Assembly (NCBI GenBank): GCA_003531585.1
Contig: DQFX01000005.1
Coordinates: 1-14,532, forward strand
DNA from: Oscillospiraceae bacterium
GTDB lineage: Bacteria > Bacillota > Clostridia > Oscillospirales > Ruminococcaceae
DNA: 14,532 nt
Reading direction: 5' to 3'
Shown: one piece after another, positions 6,889 through 13,513 of the stretch
Position numbering within the stretch: the first letter of the stretch is position 1
Layout of the letters: each line of letters starts with the position of its first letter
The notes under the pieces: generated by a model
What the model was told of the DNA's origin: nothing
The model's input: the letters and a program-made list of their open reading frames with translations, nothing else
Database searches by the model: none
Translations under genes and position numbers: made by a program

Positions 6889-7560
6889 TTATTTCAGCAT
6901 TCTGAGGTACTGCTTGTGCTCATCAGAAACCCGGTAGCTTTCTATCGCCTTCTGGATAGTTTTCCGGTGGGTCCACTGGTCGAGCCTGCGCTGCTCAATG
7001 TACGGCAGAACCGCGTCGTACTGCTTTGCGAGCGCCGTTGCGAAGTACCACGCCGTCATCATGTTGACGTAATATTCTCCGCTGCGGATTTTTGATACCA
7101 TCTCAGGGTATTCCGGGCTGAAATGCTCGTCCAGGAAGAACTCCATAAGGCAGCCCACGCCGAAGCGCATGGTGTAGGTGCGCTCGGAATCTATCCACTC
7201 CCTGATGTGCGGGAGCAGCTCCTCCGGCGACTTTTTGAAGCATTTCAGCGACATCTGGTCGCAGGTCGCCCAGTTGTCAACATAGGGCAGGAATTCCTCC
7301 GCCCGGCGCAGGCACTCCTGCTTGTCCCTGATTCCGGAAACAATGAACGCATGGAGCTGATTCTCATCAAAGTACCTGTGCGGAAGCTCCGCGAGAAATG
7401 TACCGTCAGCGCCGACCTCTTTCGCAAGCTTCCGAAGCTCCGGAGTGCGCACGCCTATCATGTTTTCCGGATTCATTCCCGGGATAAGCCCGCCCTGAAA
7501 ATCGCGGTATTTTACGTCCTGCAAGGCGAAAAGCCTGCTTCTTATCTCGTCTGTCGTCAT
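6889..7560 (-). CDS. DNA alkylation repair protein (AlkD family)
   Basis: 223 residues, all helical in appearance, matching the HEAT-like repeat DNA glycosylases of the AlkD family (PF08713). These remove positively charged alkylated bases such as N3-methyladenine and N7-methylguanine. Residues matching AlkD's DNA-contacting and catalytic positions are visible: W97 and D101 in DNWATCD, and W171 in MMTAWYF. The spacing is close to that in Bacillus cereus AlkD (W109, D113, W187). The start codon follows AAAGG at a suitable distance. It diverges from the lipoprotein gene across 60 bp. No clear intrinsic terminator lies between it and the flavodiiron promoter, so some read-through is possible. 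Confidence 0.9.
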   Translation of the reverse strand: MTTDEIRSRLFALQDVKYRDFQGGLIPGMNPENMIGVRTPELRKLAKEVGADGTFLAELPHRYFDENQLHAFIVSGIRDKQECLRRAEEFLPYVDNWATCDQMSLKCFKKSPEELLPHIREWIDSERTYTMRFGVGCLMEFFLDEHFSPEYPEMVSKIRSGEYYVNMMTAWYFATALAKQYDAVLPYIEQRRLDQWTHRKTIQKAIESYRVSDEHKQYLRMLK

Positions 7561-7620
7561 TTCTGCAACCTTTCTGGCATATGTCCGGTATTATTTATAA
7601 AAAACAAGGGAGGTTTTCCT

Positions 7621-8622
7621 ATGAAAAAATACGCCGCACTTCTGGCGCTCGCCGGAATTATCCTCGCAGCCGGGTGTACATCAAGTGATACATCGTCAGC
7701 ATCCATTGCCCTTGACCCCTCGGAGACTGAAATAGCGGTGCTGGAGCCCGACATAGCATTCCTGACCCGGGAAGCGCCGTCTGAACTGGAGACCCCTCCG
7801 CAGGAGCTTGTGACCTATAGCGGAAACGGGCTGGCTTCCGCCGCGGTGATGACCCTCGGCTCCTACACGTGGTCTTATCAGGGTGAAGATACCGCCTCCT
7901 GCAGCGCAGGACCGCTGACAGCCTACGCCGACGGGCTGATAACCGCAGTGGTAGACCTCGATTTAGTGTCGGAGAACGAACCCAAAATACAGCTCAGCGG
8001 CGCAGAGCTGACCGGAGCGCAGTTCTACCCGCTGGACGAATCCGAAAGCTGCGCTCTGGACTACACCCCGGACGGCTCGATAAGCTTCCCGGACGAAGCG
8101 TACAGCGGAGTAGCGGTGGTGTCGCTGAGCTTCCCCCAGGGCAACGCGGACTACTATTTCGCCGTTACCCGCAGCCAGACCGACCCGTCCCAGCCGCCGG
8201 AGCTTTACCTCTACTTAAGCGACACAGACATCGGTCTGCGCTTGACGAAATGCGTCTACACCTGGACAGTCGAGGAAAACGGCGAAGCGCTGACTGCTTC
8301 CGTTGACTGCGCCACCCCGTGGCGGCTTGCGCAGGAAAATAAACTCCTCACTGCCTCCGCCGAGCCGGGAAGTCTCCTGAAAATCGGACTGCCGGAGAAC
8401 GCGCGAATAATCTCAGCGGTCAGATACCTTTCCGAGGACGAGACCGAGCCGCTGGAGTACTCCGGCAACACGATAACCGCTGCGGAAAGCGGAGTGTGCC
8501 GCATAATTGTGGAAATGCCGCAGGGAACCTGCGTTTACGCGTTCGTTTTAGTGAACGGCGATACGCTGAGCGTGCCTATGCAGCCTCCAGAATCCGCGCA
8601 CCCCACAGAAACAGAGGAGTAA
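7621..8622 (+). CDS. Lipoprotein with a duplicated domain, function unknown
   Basis: 333 residues. A lipoprotein signal peptide ends in the lipobox LAAGC, with Cys19 as the lipidated residue. A Ser/Thr/Glu-rich linker follows to about residue 75. The rest is two related copies of one domain of about 105 residues (about 78-184 and 209-312). Each copy has YTW near its start, a Cys some 10-15 residues on, a P-x-I-x-L strand, a D/E-rich turn, and ends in a PQG...Y.F.V strand (FPQGNADYYFAV and MPQGTCVYAFVL). The pattern is beta-rich and suggests an extracytoplasmic beta-sandwich. I do not recognise a named family. The ATG at 7621 is set by AAGGGAGG seven bases upstream; longer upstream reading frames run antisense to the alkD-like gene and are not used. 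Transcribed alone. Confidence 0.85.
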   Translation: MKKYAALLALAGIILAAGCTSSDTSSASIALDPSETEIAVLEPDIAFLTREAPSELETPPQELVTYSGNGLASAAVMTLGSYTWSYQGEDTASCSAGPLTAYADGLITAVVDLDLVSENEPKIQLSGAELTGAQFYPLDESESCALDYTPDGSISFPDEAYSGVAVVSLSFPQGNADYYFAVTRSQTDPSQPPELYLYLSDTDIGLRLTKCVYTWTVEENGEALTASVDCATPWRLAQENKLLTASAEPGSLLKIGLPENARIISAVRYLSEDETEPLEYSGNTITAAESGVCRIIVEMPQGTCVYAFVLVNGDTLSVPMQPPESAHPTETEE

Positions 8623-8644
8623 ATCACTCACACGAAAGCCCGAC

Positions 8645-8770
8645 CGGGCATATTATAAGGCAGGGTATGGCTCAAAAGCCCAGATCCACAGCCGCGCCGA
8701 TGGTGGCGTGCTGTCCCTGCCAGCGCAGCAGCCGGCGCGCCCGTGAGAAGCCGGAGGCATTAACGGCTGG
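8645..8770 (+). ncRNA. Candidate structured RNA (unclassified)
   Basis: The stretch between the lipoprotein gene and the 8785 hairpin can fold into a junction. GGCAGGG (8659-8665) pairs with CCCTGCC (8715-8721) and encloses two hairpins: GGCT/AGCC (8669-8680) and ACAGC-CGCC/GGCG-GCTGT (8688-8714), the latter directly abutting the outer stem. A third pairing, CAGCCG (8729-8734) with CGGCTG (8764-8769), follows. I matched it to no riboswitch or RNA class from memory (cobalamin, THF, SAM, TPP, glycine, c-di-GMP, fluoride were considered). High GC makes chance folding likely, so confidence is low. It may be only the 3' untranslated part of the lipoprotein mRNA. Confidence 0.3.
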
Positions 8771-8784
8771 TTAAGATATACCCT

Positions 8785-8821
8785 TTCAGCGCCGATGTGA
8801 AAGCACCGGCGCTGAACTTTT
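8785..8821 (+). terminator. Terminator-like hairpin between convergent genes
   Basis: A perfect 10-bp stem (TTCAGCGCCG 8785-8794 with CGGCGCTGAA 8807-8816) has a further GTG/CAC pairing in the loop. CTTTTAT follows in the plus direction. It lies between the lipoprotein and the FliB-like genes. The minus side has only AGGGTATATC, so the plus direction is favoured, but it may serve both. Confidence 0.7.
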
Positions 8822-8828
8822 ATGGATA

Positions 8829-9839
8829 TCAGTCGTATTCCGCGATGAATTCCGCAGTGTTTTCCTCGGAGTACTCCACCTGCTTTGAGTAGAGTTTCAG
8901 GTCGAGTATCCTGTCCCATTCGGAAAGCGCGCCGGAATCCTTCCAACGCATACAGTCCATCAGCATGACCGCCGCCGCAGAACAGCACGCGACCATCGTC
9001 CGGGCGTACACAGCGCCGTCTGACAGGCAGTCGGTGAAGTGCCGGTAGAGGAAGTACACCGCAATGTGCTCGTACCTCCATTCCCCGCCGGTTTCGCCCA
9101 GGAACTCCGGCAGAGCCTCCAGAAGCTCCTCCTGCCGCTGCGTCAGCCGCTCCAGGGTATCCGCCCACTCCTGATTTATGCTCTCCATCGCGGAAAGCGT
9201 GCCCAGAAGCCGCGAGACCTCCTCCGGCGTGAAGATATCCGGGTATTCCTGCGGAACGCCGGGAAGCGGCTGTTCAAGCTCCAGAGCCTCCTGGATCTGC
9301 CATGCGAATTCCGCACAGCGGCTCAGGCGTTCCGCCACCGGGAGCCTGCGGTCCTGGAGCGCCGCGAACATCTCCCCGCGCGCCCTGCGGAGCAGACCGG
9401 TGTACTCATCATCGCCGGAAAGCGCGGCTTTGTCGTCCTCGTCAAGCGTGAACTCCAGCGGCTCGGAACTGCTGAACATCAGCCGGCAGACCTCCTCGCA
9501 GCACAAGCCAAGTCCGGCTTCCCTGACCTCCCCGAATTCGTTGAAGAACCTCGGGTGGAGCGCGCAGATATCGCAGAGTATCCCGTCCCCGCAGTGGAGG
9601 ATAAGCTCGCACAGACCGTCCTCACGGAGCAGCGCGCAGCGGTCGCCGGAAGCCAGCGCGAAGGTCGGCTGCACCCCGCCGTGTATCGCGGAGCGGAGCC
9701 GCTCGCCGAACTCCCCTGGGATTTTCGCAAAGCGCTCCATGGCGGGTTTGTCGATGTCGATTTCCCAGCCTATGCAGCAGTTGTCGGTGCATTTATCGCC
9801 GGTGCACAGGAATTTATCGTAAAACTGTGGTCTCATCAT
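8829..9839 (-). CDS. FliB-family (flagellin lysine N-methylase-like) Cys-rich protein
   Basis: 336 residues. The N-terminus carries the family's Cys cluster (C12, C17, C21, C22 in CTGDKCTDNCCIGWEIDID). Further Cys lie at 68, 77, 83, 89, 92 (CDICALHPRFF) and 113, 114, 118, consistent with iron-sulfur binding. The remainder is helical. FliB methylates flagellin lysines in Salmonella, and many non-flagellated Clostridia carry homologues with unknown targets. No flagellar gene is visible here, so the substrate is open. ATG at 9839 overlaps the stop of the GNAT gene as ATGA, showing a coupled operon with GNAT. Good confidence in family, low in substrate. Confidence 0.85.
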   Translation of the reverse strand: MMRPQFYDKFLCTGDKCTDNCCIGWEIDIDKPAMERFAKIPGEFGERLRSAIHGGVQPTFALASGDRCALLREDGLCELILHCGDGILCDICALHPRFFNEFGEVREAGLGLCCEEVCRLMFSSSEPLEFTLDEDDKAALSGDDEYTGLLRRARGEMFAALQDRRLPVAERLSRCAEFAWQIQEALELEQPLPGVPQEYPDIFTPEEVSRLLGTLSAMESINQEWADTLERLTQRQEELLEALPEFLGETGGEWRYEHIAVYFLYRHFTDCLSDGAVYARTMVACCSAAAVMLMDCMRWKDSGALSEWDRILDLKLYSKQVEYSEENTAEFIAEYD

Positions 9840-10324
9840 AGCTTTGTCACATCGAAATAGTGCGGGATTATGTCCGCGTATGTCCCGTCCTTCTTGCGGA
9901 AGCCGCCGGGGATAACCCCGAGCTGCGCGAATCCGAGGCTCTTGTAAAGCGCCAGCGCAGGGATATTGTCAGCCACGACAGCGTTGAACTGAAGCACCCG
10001 GAAGCCAAGCTCCTTACATCTGTGGAGGCAGTCGGAAACAAGCTCGCGCCCGACATGCTTTCCGCGCATATCCGAGCGCACCGCGTAGCTTGCGTTGGCG
10101 ATATGTCCGCACCTGCCGACGTTGTTCGGGTGGAGAATGTACAGCCCCACTACCTCGCCGTTATCCTCGGCTGCGGCGGTGAAGCTCTGCGCCGCGAAAA
10201 ACTCCTCTGCGGTCTGCTCCGTGAGTAATTCCTCCTGCGGGTACGCCTGACCCGCTTCAACTACCTCGTTCCATATGCGCATAAGCGCGGGAATGTCTTT
10301 TTTCTCGTACTTTCTGACGTTCAT
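9836..10324 (-). CDS. GNAT-family N-acetyltransferase
   Basis: 162 residues, a single GNAT domain. The acetyl-CoA pyrophosphate-binding motif is R87-G-K-H-V-G92, after the strand HIANASYAV. The last part has the usual NIPALALYKSLGF helix and strand. Such enzymes acetylate small molecules, antibiotics or protein N-termini; this one cannot be assigned. I took the ATG at 10324 because GAAAGG lies seven to eight bases upstream and the N-terminus (MNVRKYEKKDI) is the usual GNAT start. An earlier ATG at 10381 would add 19 residues without homology and overlap the kinase gene. It lies 34 bp after the kinase gene and overlaps the FliB-like start by 4 bp. Confidence 0.9.
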   Translation of the reverse strand: MNVRKYEKKDIPALMRIWNEVVEAGQAYPQEELLTEQTAEEFFAAQSFTAAAEDNGEVVGLYILHPNNVGRCGHIANASYAVRSDMRGKHVGRELVSDCLHRCKELGFRVLQFNAVVADNIPALALYKSLGFAQLGVIPGGFRKKDGTYADIIPHYFDVTKL

Positions 10325-10358
10325 TTTTTTGCCTTTCGTTTTAGAGGTTATCATATAT

Positions 10359-11270
10359 TTATCCGATGAACTCCCGTACAAGGGAATTATCGGGTACGTT
10401 TGCAGGGTCGAGCGGTTCCAGCTTCCGCAGGAATTTTTCGATGTCGGCGTACTTTCCGTACTCCGGATAGGTTCTGGACACCCTGTGCAGGTCGTCGAGC
10501 AGGATATCCCGGTAGACCATCGGCTCGTATGCGATGAATGTGTCTATATCGAAGCTTGCGCGGTGTTTGTACGGCATGATGTAGAGATCCTCGCCGCGCT
10601 CGACTGACTTGAAGAACTCCATAGTTTCGGTGATGGAACGCCCGCGGTACAGCTTATCGCGGATAAGTCTGCGCATAAGGCGTATTTTCGAGGGGTGGAG
10701 CAGCTCTCCGCCGCTTTCAAGGCGCGTCCTGACTGAAACGTACACGCGGTTGGTGTACTCGTCGGAATGCCCGATAACGTCGGGATTCAGCGCGTGAATG
10801 CCCTCCATGATAACGATGTCGCCGGGCTTGTATTCAAGCCGGAATCCGGGCTTTCTGTCCTGGATAGTAAAATCGAACGCCGGGACGTCTATCGGCTGGC
10901 AGCGGCTCAGCAGCTCGATGTGCTGCTTGAAAAGCTCGGTATCAAGCCGCTTCGGGGATTCAAAATCGAACCTCCCTTCCTCGGCGAGCCTGAGCTCCTC
11001 AGCGGTAAGCGGCAGGAAGTAGTTATCCATTGAGATGGTATGGGCGCAGCAGCCGTTGTCCTCAAGGAGCCTTGCGAGCCTTCCAGCCGTGGTGGTCTTG
11101 CCGGAGCCTGACGGTCCTGAGATAAGCACCACCGGCTTCTCCCGGCGCTCGCGGTAGATACGCTCTGCCGCTCGGGAGATCTGATCGGCATAGGCGTTCT
11201 CTGATTTTTCTATGAGCCTGTGCGGGTCAGCCGACATGGAATTAAGCTCTAAAACAGGAATACATTTCAT
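10359..11270 (-). CDS. Uridine kinase / phosphoribulokinase-family kinase
   Basis: 303 residues. After about 45 N-terminal residues comes a P-loop kinase domain with Walker A GPSGSGKT (52-59), the MDNYF segment (81-85) that follows the second strand in uridine kinases, and GDIVIMEGIHAL (150-161) as the Walker B region. It belongs to the PRK/uridine kinase family (PF00485). The N-terminal extension and C-terminal part (about 230-303) make it longer than ordinary Udk (about 210 residues), so uridine as substrate is not certain. In many Firmicutes similar 'nucleoside kinases' stand alone or follow a TGS domain; here no TGS is evident. AAAGGGGAC precedes the ATG. First gene of a kinase-GNAT-FliB unit. 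A long hairpin lies 23 bp upstream. Confidence 0.85.
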   Translation of the reverse strand: MKCIPVLELNSMSADPHRLIEKSENAYADQISRAAERIYRERREKPVVLISGPSGSGKTTTAGRLARLLEDNGCCAHTISMDNYFLPLTAEELRLAEEGRFDFESPKRLDTELFKQHIELLSRCQPIDVPAFDFTIQDRKPGFRLEYKPGDIVIMEGIHALNPDVIGHSDEYTNRVYVSVRTRLESGGELLHPSKIRLMRRLIRDKLYRGRSITETMEFFKSVERGEDLYIMPYKHRASFDIDTFIAYEPMVYRDILLDDLHRVSRTYPEYGKYADIEKFLRKLEPLDPANVPDNSLVREFIG

Positions 11271-11292
11271 AAATTGTCCCCTTTACTAAATT

Positions 11293-11315
11293 CGTCCGCG
11301 GTATACCCGCGGACG
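11293..11315. repeat. Perfect 9-bp inverted repeat upstream of the kinase gene
   Basis: CGTCCGCGG (11293-11301) and CCGCGGACG (11307-11315) flank a 5-base loop. It lies just before the kinase Shine-Dalgarno on the minus strand, without a T tract. It shares CGTCCGC with the hairpin at 11361-11377 inside the neighbouring repeat element. It may be part of that element or a 5' leader structure. Confidence 0.6.
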
Positions 11316-11322
11316 AGAATGT

Positions 11323-11475
11323 AAAATTCGGAATTCAGAATGCAGAATTCGGAATTTAGGCGTCCGCTTCGCGGACGTAATTAAAAAAACGCTGAAACAA
11401 TAAATACTGGAACTCAATTTGAGATAACGTCCCAAGGAGCAGGACACAATAATTCCGAATTCCGAATTTAATTTA
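11323..11475 (-). repeat. Miniature hairpin-rich repeat element, copy 1
   Basis: On the minus strand the element begins at the pilT stop, where AATTCGGAATTCGGAATTATTGTG-type sequence starts. It contains a GTCC/GGAC pairing, then a hairpin CGTCCGC-GAA-GCGGACG (11361-11377), then CCTAAATTCCGAATTC and ends in AATTCCGAATT near 11323. Copy 2 at 13355-13460 has the same order of parts on the opposite strand. It fills almost the whole pilT-kinase gap. The ends are inverted repeats of AATTCGGAATT. No coding capacity. Confidence 0.7.
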
Positions 11476-12528
11476 AATTCCGCTGAGCAGCTTCTTTTCC
11501 ATCTCGCCGCGGTCGGTAGCGTATTCAAGCGCTGTTTCGTAGGATATCTGACCGGTCTTGTAGAGGTTAGCGAGGCTGGCGTTGAGCGTACACATTCCAT
11601 CGCGGGCGCCTGCCGCCATAGTGGTCTCCATCATGTTTATCTTCGCGGAACGGATAAGATTGCGTATCGCGTCGGTGCCGATCATTACTTCGACTGCGGC
11701 TACTCTGCCCTTGCCGTCGGCGCGGGGGATAAGGGTCTGCGCGATGATGCCCTGTATCATGCTGGCAAGCTGAGAGCGCACCTGATCCTGGGAATGTATC
11801 GGGCATGCGTCGATGATTCTGTCAACGGTCTGAGCCGCGCTGGAGGTATGCAGCGTACCGAACACGAGGTGTCCGGTCTCGGCTGCGGTCATCGCAAGGG
11901 AGATGGTCTCGTAATCGCGCATCTCGCCGATGAGGATTACGTCCGGATCCTCACGCAGCGCGCTGCGGAGCGCCTCGTGGAACGACGGAACGTCGCGCCC
12001 GAGCTCTCTCTGATGGATAGTCGCCTTCTCCTGCTTGTAGCGGTACTCTATCGGGTCCTCGATGGTGATGACGTGGCAGGCGCGGGTCTTGTTGATGTAC
12101 TCCATCAGCGCGGCGAGGGTCGTGGACTTACCAGCGCCGGTAGGGCCGGTAACAAGCACGAGACCTCTGCGCTTCTTTGCGAATTCCAGAAGCACCGGAG
12201 GCATTTTCAGCTCCTCAAGGGTGGGTATCTCGGCGTTCAGCAGACGGATACACGCCGCGAGCTTGCCGCTCTGGCGGAATACGTTGACGCGCTGGCGGGC
12301 GCCGTTCTTCAGCTCGAAGCTGAAGTCGATGTCCTTGCCCTCGGTGAGCATTTTCTCCTGCTCGGCGGAGAGTATCGAAAGAATGGTGCGGTTGACTACC
12401 TGGTCGGAAAGCTCGGTGTACTTGCGGAGTTCGCCGTTTACGCGCACAACGGTGGGAGCGCCGACGGTAAGGTGTATATCGGAGGCGTTCATTTCGCGCG
12501 CCTGCATTATGAATTCTTCAAATGTCAT
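11473..12528 (-). CDS. pilT: Type IV pilus retraction ATPase PilT
   Basis: 351 residues, full length for PilT. An N-terminal PAS-like domain (1-100) is followed by the hexameric ATPase core: Walker A GPTGAGKST (128-136), Asp box TIEDPIEY (155-162), Walker B DVILIGEMRD (196-205), His box GHLVFGTLHT (219-228) and a retraction motif AIRNLIR (287-293). In classical PilT the last is AIRNLIRE; here Ser follows instead of Glu. PilT powers pilus disassembly, used for twitching and DNA uptake. No pilB, pilC, pilin or prepilin peptidase gene is in the window, so it is an orphan here, though a ComEA-like gene lies 8 kb away. It lies 44 bp after the CobU-like gene and is probably co-transcribed with it. 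AAGGA lies upstream of the ATG. Confidence 0.95.
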   Translation of the reverse strand: MTFEEFIMQAREMNASDIHLTVGAPTVVRVNGELRKYTELSDQVVNRTILSILSAEQEKMLTEGKDIDFSFELKNGARQRVNVFRQSGKLAACIRLLNAEIPTLEELKMPPVLLEFAKKRRGLVLVTGPTGAGKSTTLAALMEYINKTRACHVITIEDPIEYRYKQEKATIHQRELGRDVPSFHEALRSALREDPDVILIGEMRDYETISLAMTAAETGHLVFGTLHTSSAAQTVDRIIDACPIHSQDQVRSQLASMIQGIIAQTLIPRADGKGRVAAVEVMIGTDAIRNLIRSAKINMMETTMAAGARDGMCTLNASLANLYKTGQISYETALEYATDRGEMEKKLLSGI

Positions 12529-12572
12529 GGTGTTCTATTCCTTCCCAATATATGTATTATGGTATGCTGACG

Positions 12573-13118
12573 TTACTTGATTTTGAACTGAATGCCGCTT
12601 GCGGAGAAATAAACCTCATCTGAGGAATTAGCGATACGCTGGTTTACGCTTCCGAGTATCTTACGGAAAGCTATCTGCCTGGGGTCGGTGGGCGCGACCG
12701 AGAATCCGGTCTCGAGGGTAATTACGATCATGCTGCCGTTGAGTTCGCGGATACGCTCGCGCATATCCTCGATATCTGCGATAATGCGGCGCTCGATGGA
12801 CTTCATCAGCTCGTCGGACATCTGGGAGATATCCGGGCACATGCGGTCTATCATGATGGAAGCGTAGTCGCTCAGGCGGTCGAAGATAACAAACTTGTGG
12901 TCGCCTATCCTGCCTGCCGGGTCGTCGTACACGCCCTCTACGATGTCCCAGTCAACGCCGTTCTGGTTGTTGCTGTATTCTATGCGGTGCAGGGTGTCCG
13001 GATCAACAGCCTCCCCGGTTCTCATGTAAAGCACGTAGTCATAGTGCGAGTAGCTGGTAGCCGCCCAGCGCGATTTTCCGCTTGCCGCTCCGCCCGTAAT
13101 CAGGATCGATTTAGACAT
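12573..13118 (-). CDS. CobU-like P-loop kinase lacking the guanylylated His
   Basis: 181 residues, the length of CobU/CobP (PF02283), the bifunctional adenosylcobinamide kinase/guanylyltransferase. Walker A is GGAASGKS (9-16). The C-terminal region (ETGFSVAP...GSVNQRIA...SDEVYF...GI.FKIK) follows CobU with no gaps. By comparison with Salmonella CobU from memory, RIQHH (His46 forms the GMP adduct) corresponds to RIEYS at 45-49, so His is Ser49. The DCLT-type strand becomes FDRLSDY. The kinase fold remains but guanylyltransferase activity is doubtful; a different substrate is possible. I chose ATG 13118 over 13181 because GGTGG precedes it and the family starts there. Promoter at 13191-13219. 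It is followed by pilT, with no other cobalamin gene. Confidence 0.8.
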   Translation of the reverse strand: MSKSILITGGAASGKSRWAATSYSHYDYVLYMRTGEAVDPDTLHRIEYSNNQNGVDWDIVEGVYDDPAGRIGDHKFVIFDRLSDYASIMIDRMCPDISQMSDELMKSIERRIIADIEDMRERIRELNGSMIVITLETGFSVAPTDPRQIAFRKILGSVNQRIANSSDEVYFSASGIQFKIK

Positions 13119-13190
13119 TTCGCCACCATTCCTTTCAGATATTACTGCGCCGGCTGACGATAAATGCCTGCCGCGCAGCACGTTTCTATT

Positions 13191-13219
13191 ATTATACTAC
13201 AAAATCTTCAACATGTAAA
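13191..13219 (-). promoter_or_regulatory. Promoter of the CobU-like/pilT unit
   Basis: On the minus strand TTTACA (13219-13214) and TATAAT (13196-13191), spacer 17 bp. The start would be near 13184, with a leader of about 65 bases. Directly upstream lies an inverted repeat (GCGGTT 13219-13224 with AACCGC near 13241-13246). Confidence 0.75.
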
Positions 13220-13349
13220 GCGGTTTTTGTCAGATTTGTACAACCGCCCGCATAATTGTGAATATTTTCCGGTTTACCCCCGTCACATTTGTGTAATTTA
13301 ATGAGATTGATTGGGAAAAATATATTGAAAAACAAATCGTGGAGGAAAT

Positions 13350-13460
13350 TCAATTTCAAATTCGGAATTATTGTGCCGCTGTCGCGGCATCTATTCAATT
13401 GTATCAATCCCGCGAAGCGGGACACCGAAATTCCGAATTCCGAATTCATAATTCCGAATT
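13350..13460 (+). repeat. Miniature hairpin-rich repeat element, copy 2
   Basis: On the plus strand AATTCGGAATTATTGTG (about 13354-13375) is followed by hairpin TGCCGC-TGTC-GCGGCA (13374-13389), a spacer, hairpin TCCCGC-GAA-GCGGGA (13408-13422), then ACACCGAAATTCCGAATTC and a final AATTCCGAATT (13450-13460). The order and the CGC-GAA-GCG core match copy 1 on the minus strand. The stem bases differ in a compensated way (GTCCGC/GCGGAC versus TCCCGC/GCGGGA). No coding capacity. Confidence 0.7.
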
Positions 13461-13494
13461 AAAAAAAGCGGCCGCGCTTAAAAAGTGCGGTCGC
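13461..13494 (-). terminator. Intrinsic terminator of the VanY-like gene
   Basis: A 10-bp stem with two G-T pairs (13468-13477 with 13485-13494) and a 7-base loop is followed on the minus strand by seven T residues (13467-13461). It starts 19 bp after the stop codon. The repeat element begins exactly where the T tract ends. Confidence 0.9.
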
Positions 13495-13513
13495 CTATAA
13501 ACTTACCGCCGCC

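Larger units (their letters stand above)
13119..13513. other. 395-bp intergenic region between VanY-like and CobU-like genes
   Basis: From right to left it holds the VanY-like terminator (13461-13494), repeat copy 2 (about 13355-13460), an AT-rich stretch with no ORF (13250-13350), an inverted repeat (13219-13246), the promoter of the CobU-like gene (13191-13219) and its leader. A GGAGG at 13341-13345 on the plus strand is followed by no reading frame. Confidence 0.7.

Noticed and set aside
7123..7620. Upstream extension of the lipoprotein frame by 166 codons
   Set aside because: It runs antisense to the alkD-like gene, and a strong ribosome binding site and lipoprotein signal peptide mark ATG 7621.
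8496..8774. Small plus-strand frame over the end of the lipoprotein gene and the intergenic stretch
   Set aside because: It mostly overlaps the lipoprotein frame and gives an Arg/Pro-rich peptide. A shorter start at 8667 has a weak AAGG before it but no homology that I recognise.
8640..8820. Known riboswitch in the intergenic stretch
   Set aside because: I compared it from memory with cobalamin, THF, SAM, TPP, glycine, c-di-GMP, fluoride and guanidine consensus and found no match. It also precedes no plus-strand gene.
9039..9860. Plus-strand reading frame of 273 codons antisense to the FliB-like gene
   Set aside because: It is a shadow of the GC-rich coding strand. It has no ribosome binding site, and its protein shows no family features, while the opposite frame encodes the Cys cluster.
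11794..12570. Plus-strand reading frame of 258 codons antisense to pilT
   Set aside because: PilT motifs are all on the minus strand. The plus frame is a codon-bias shadow without a ribosome binding site.
13335..13350. GGAGG on the plus strand with no gene
   Set aside because: It looks like a ribosome binding site but no start codon or reading frame follows. It may be chance or a relic of a gene interrupted by the repeat element.
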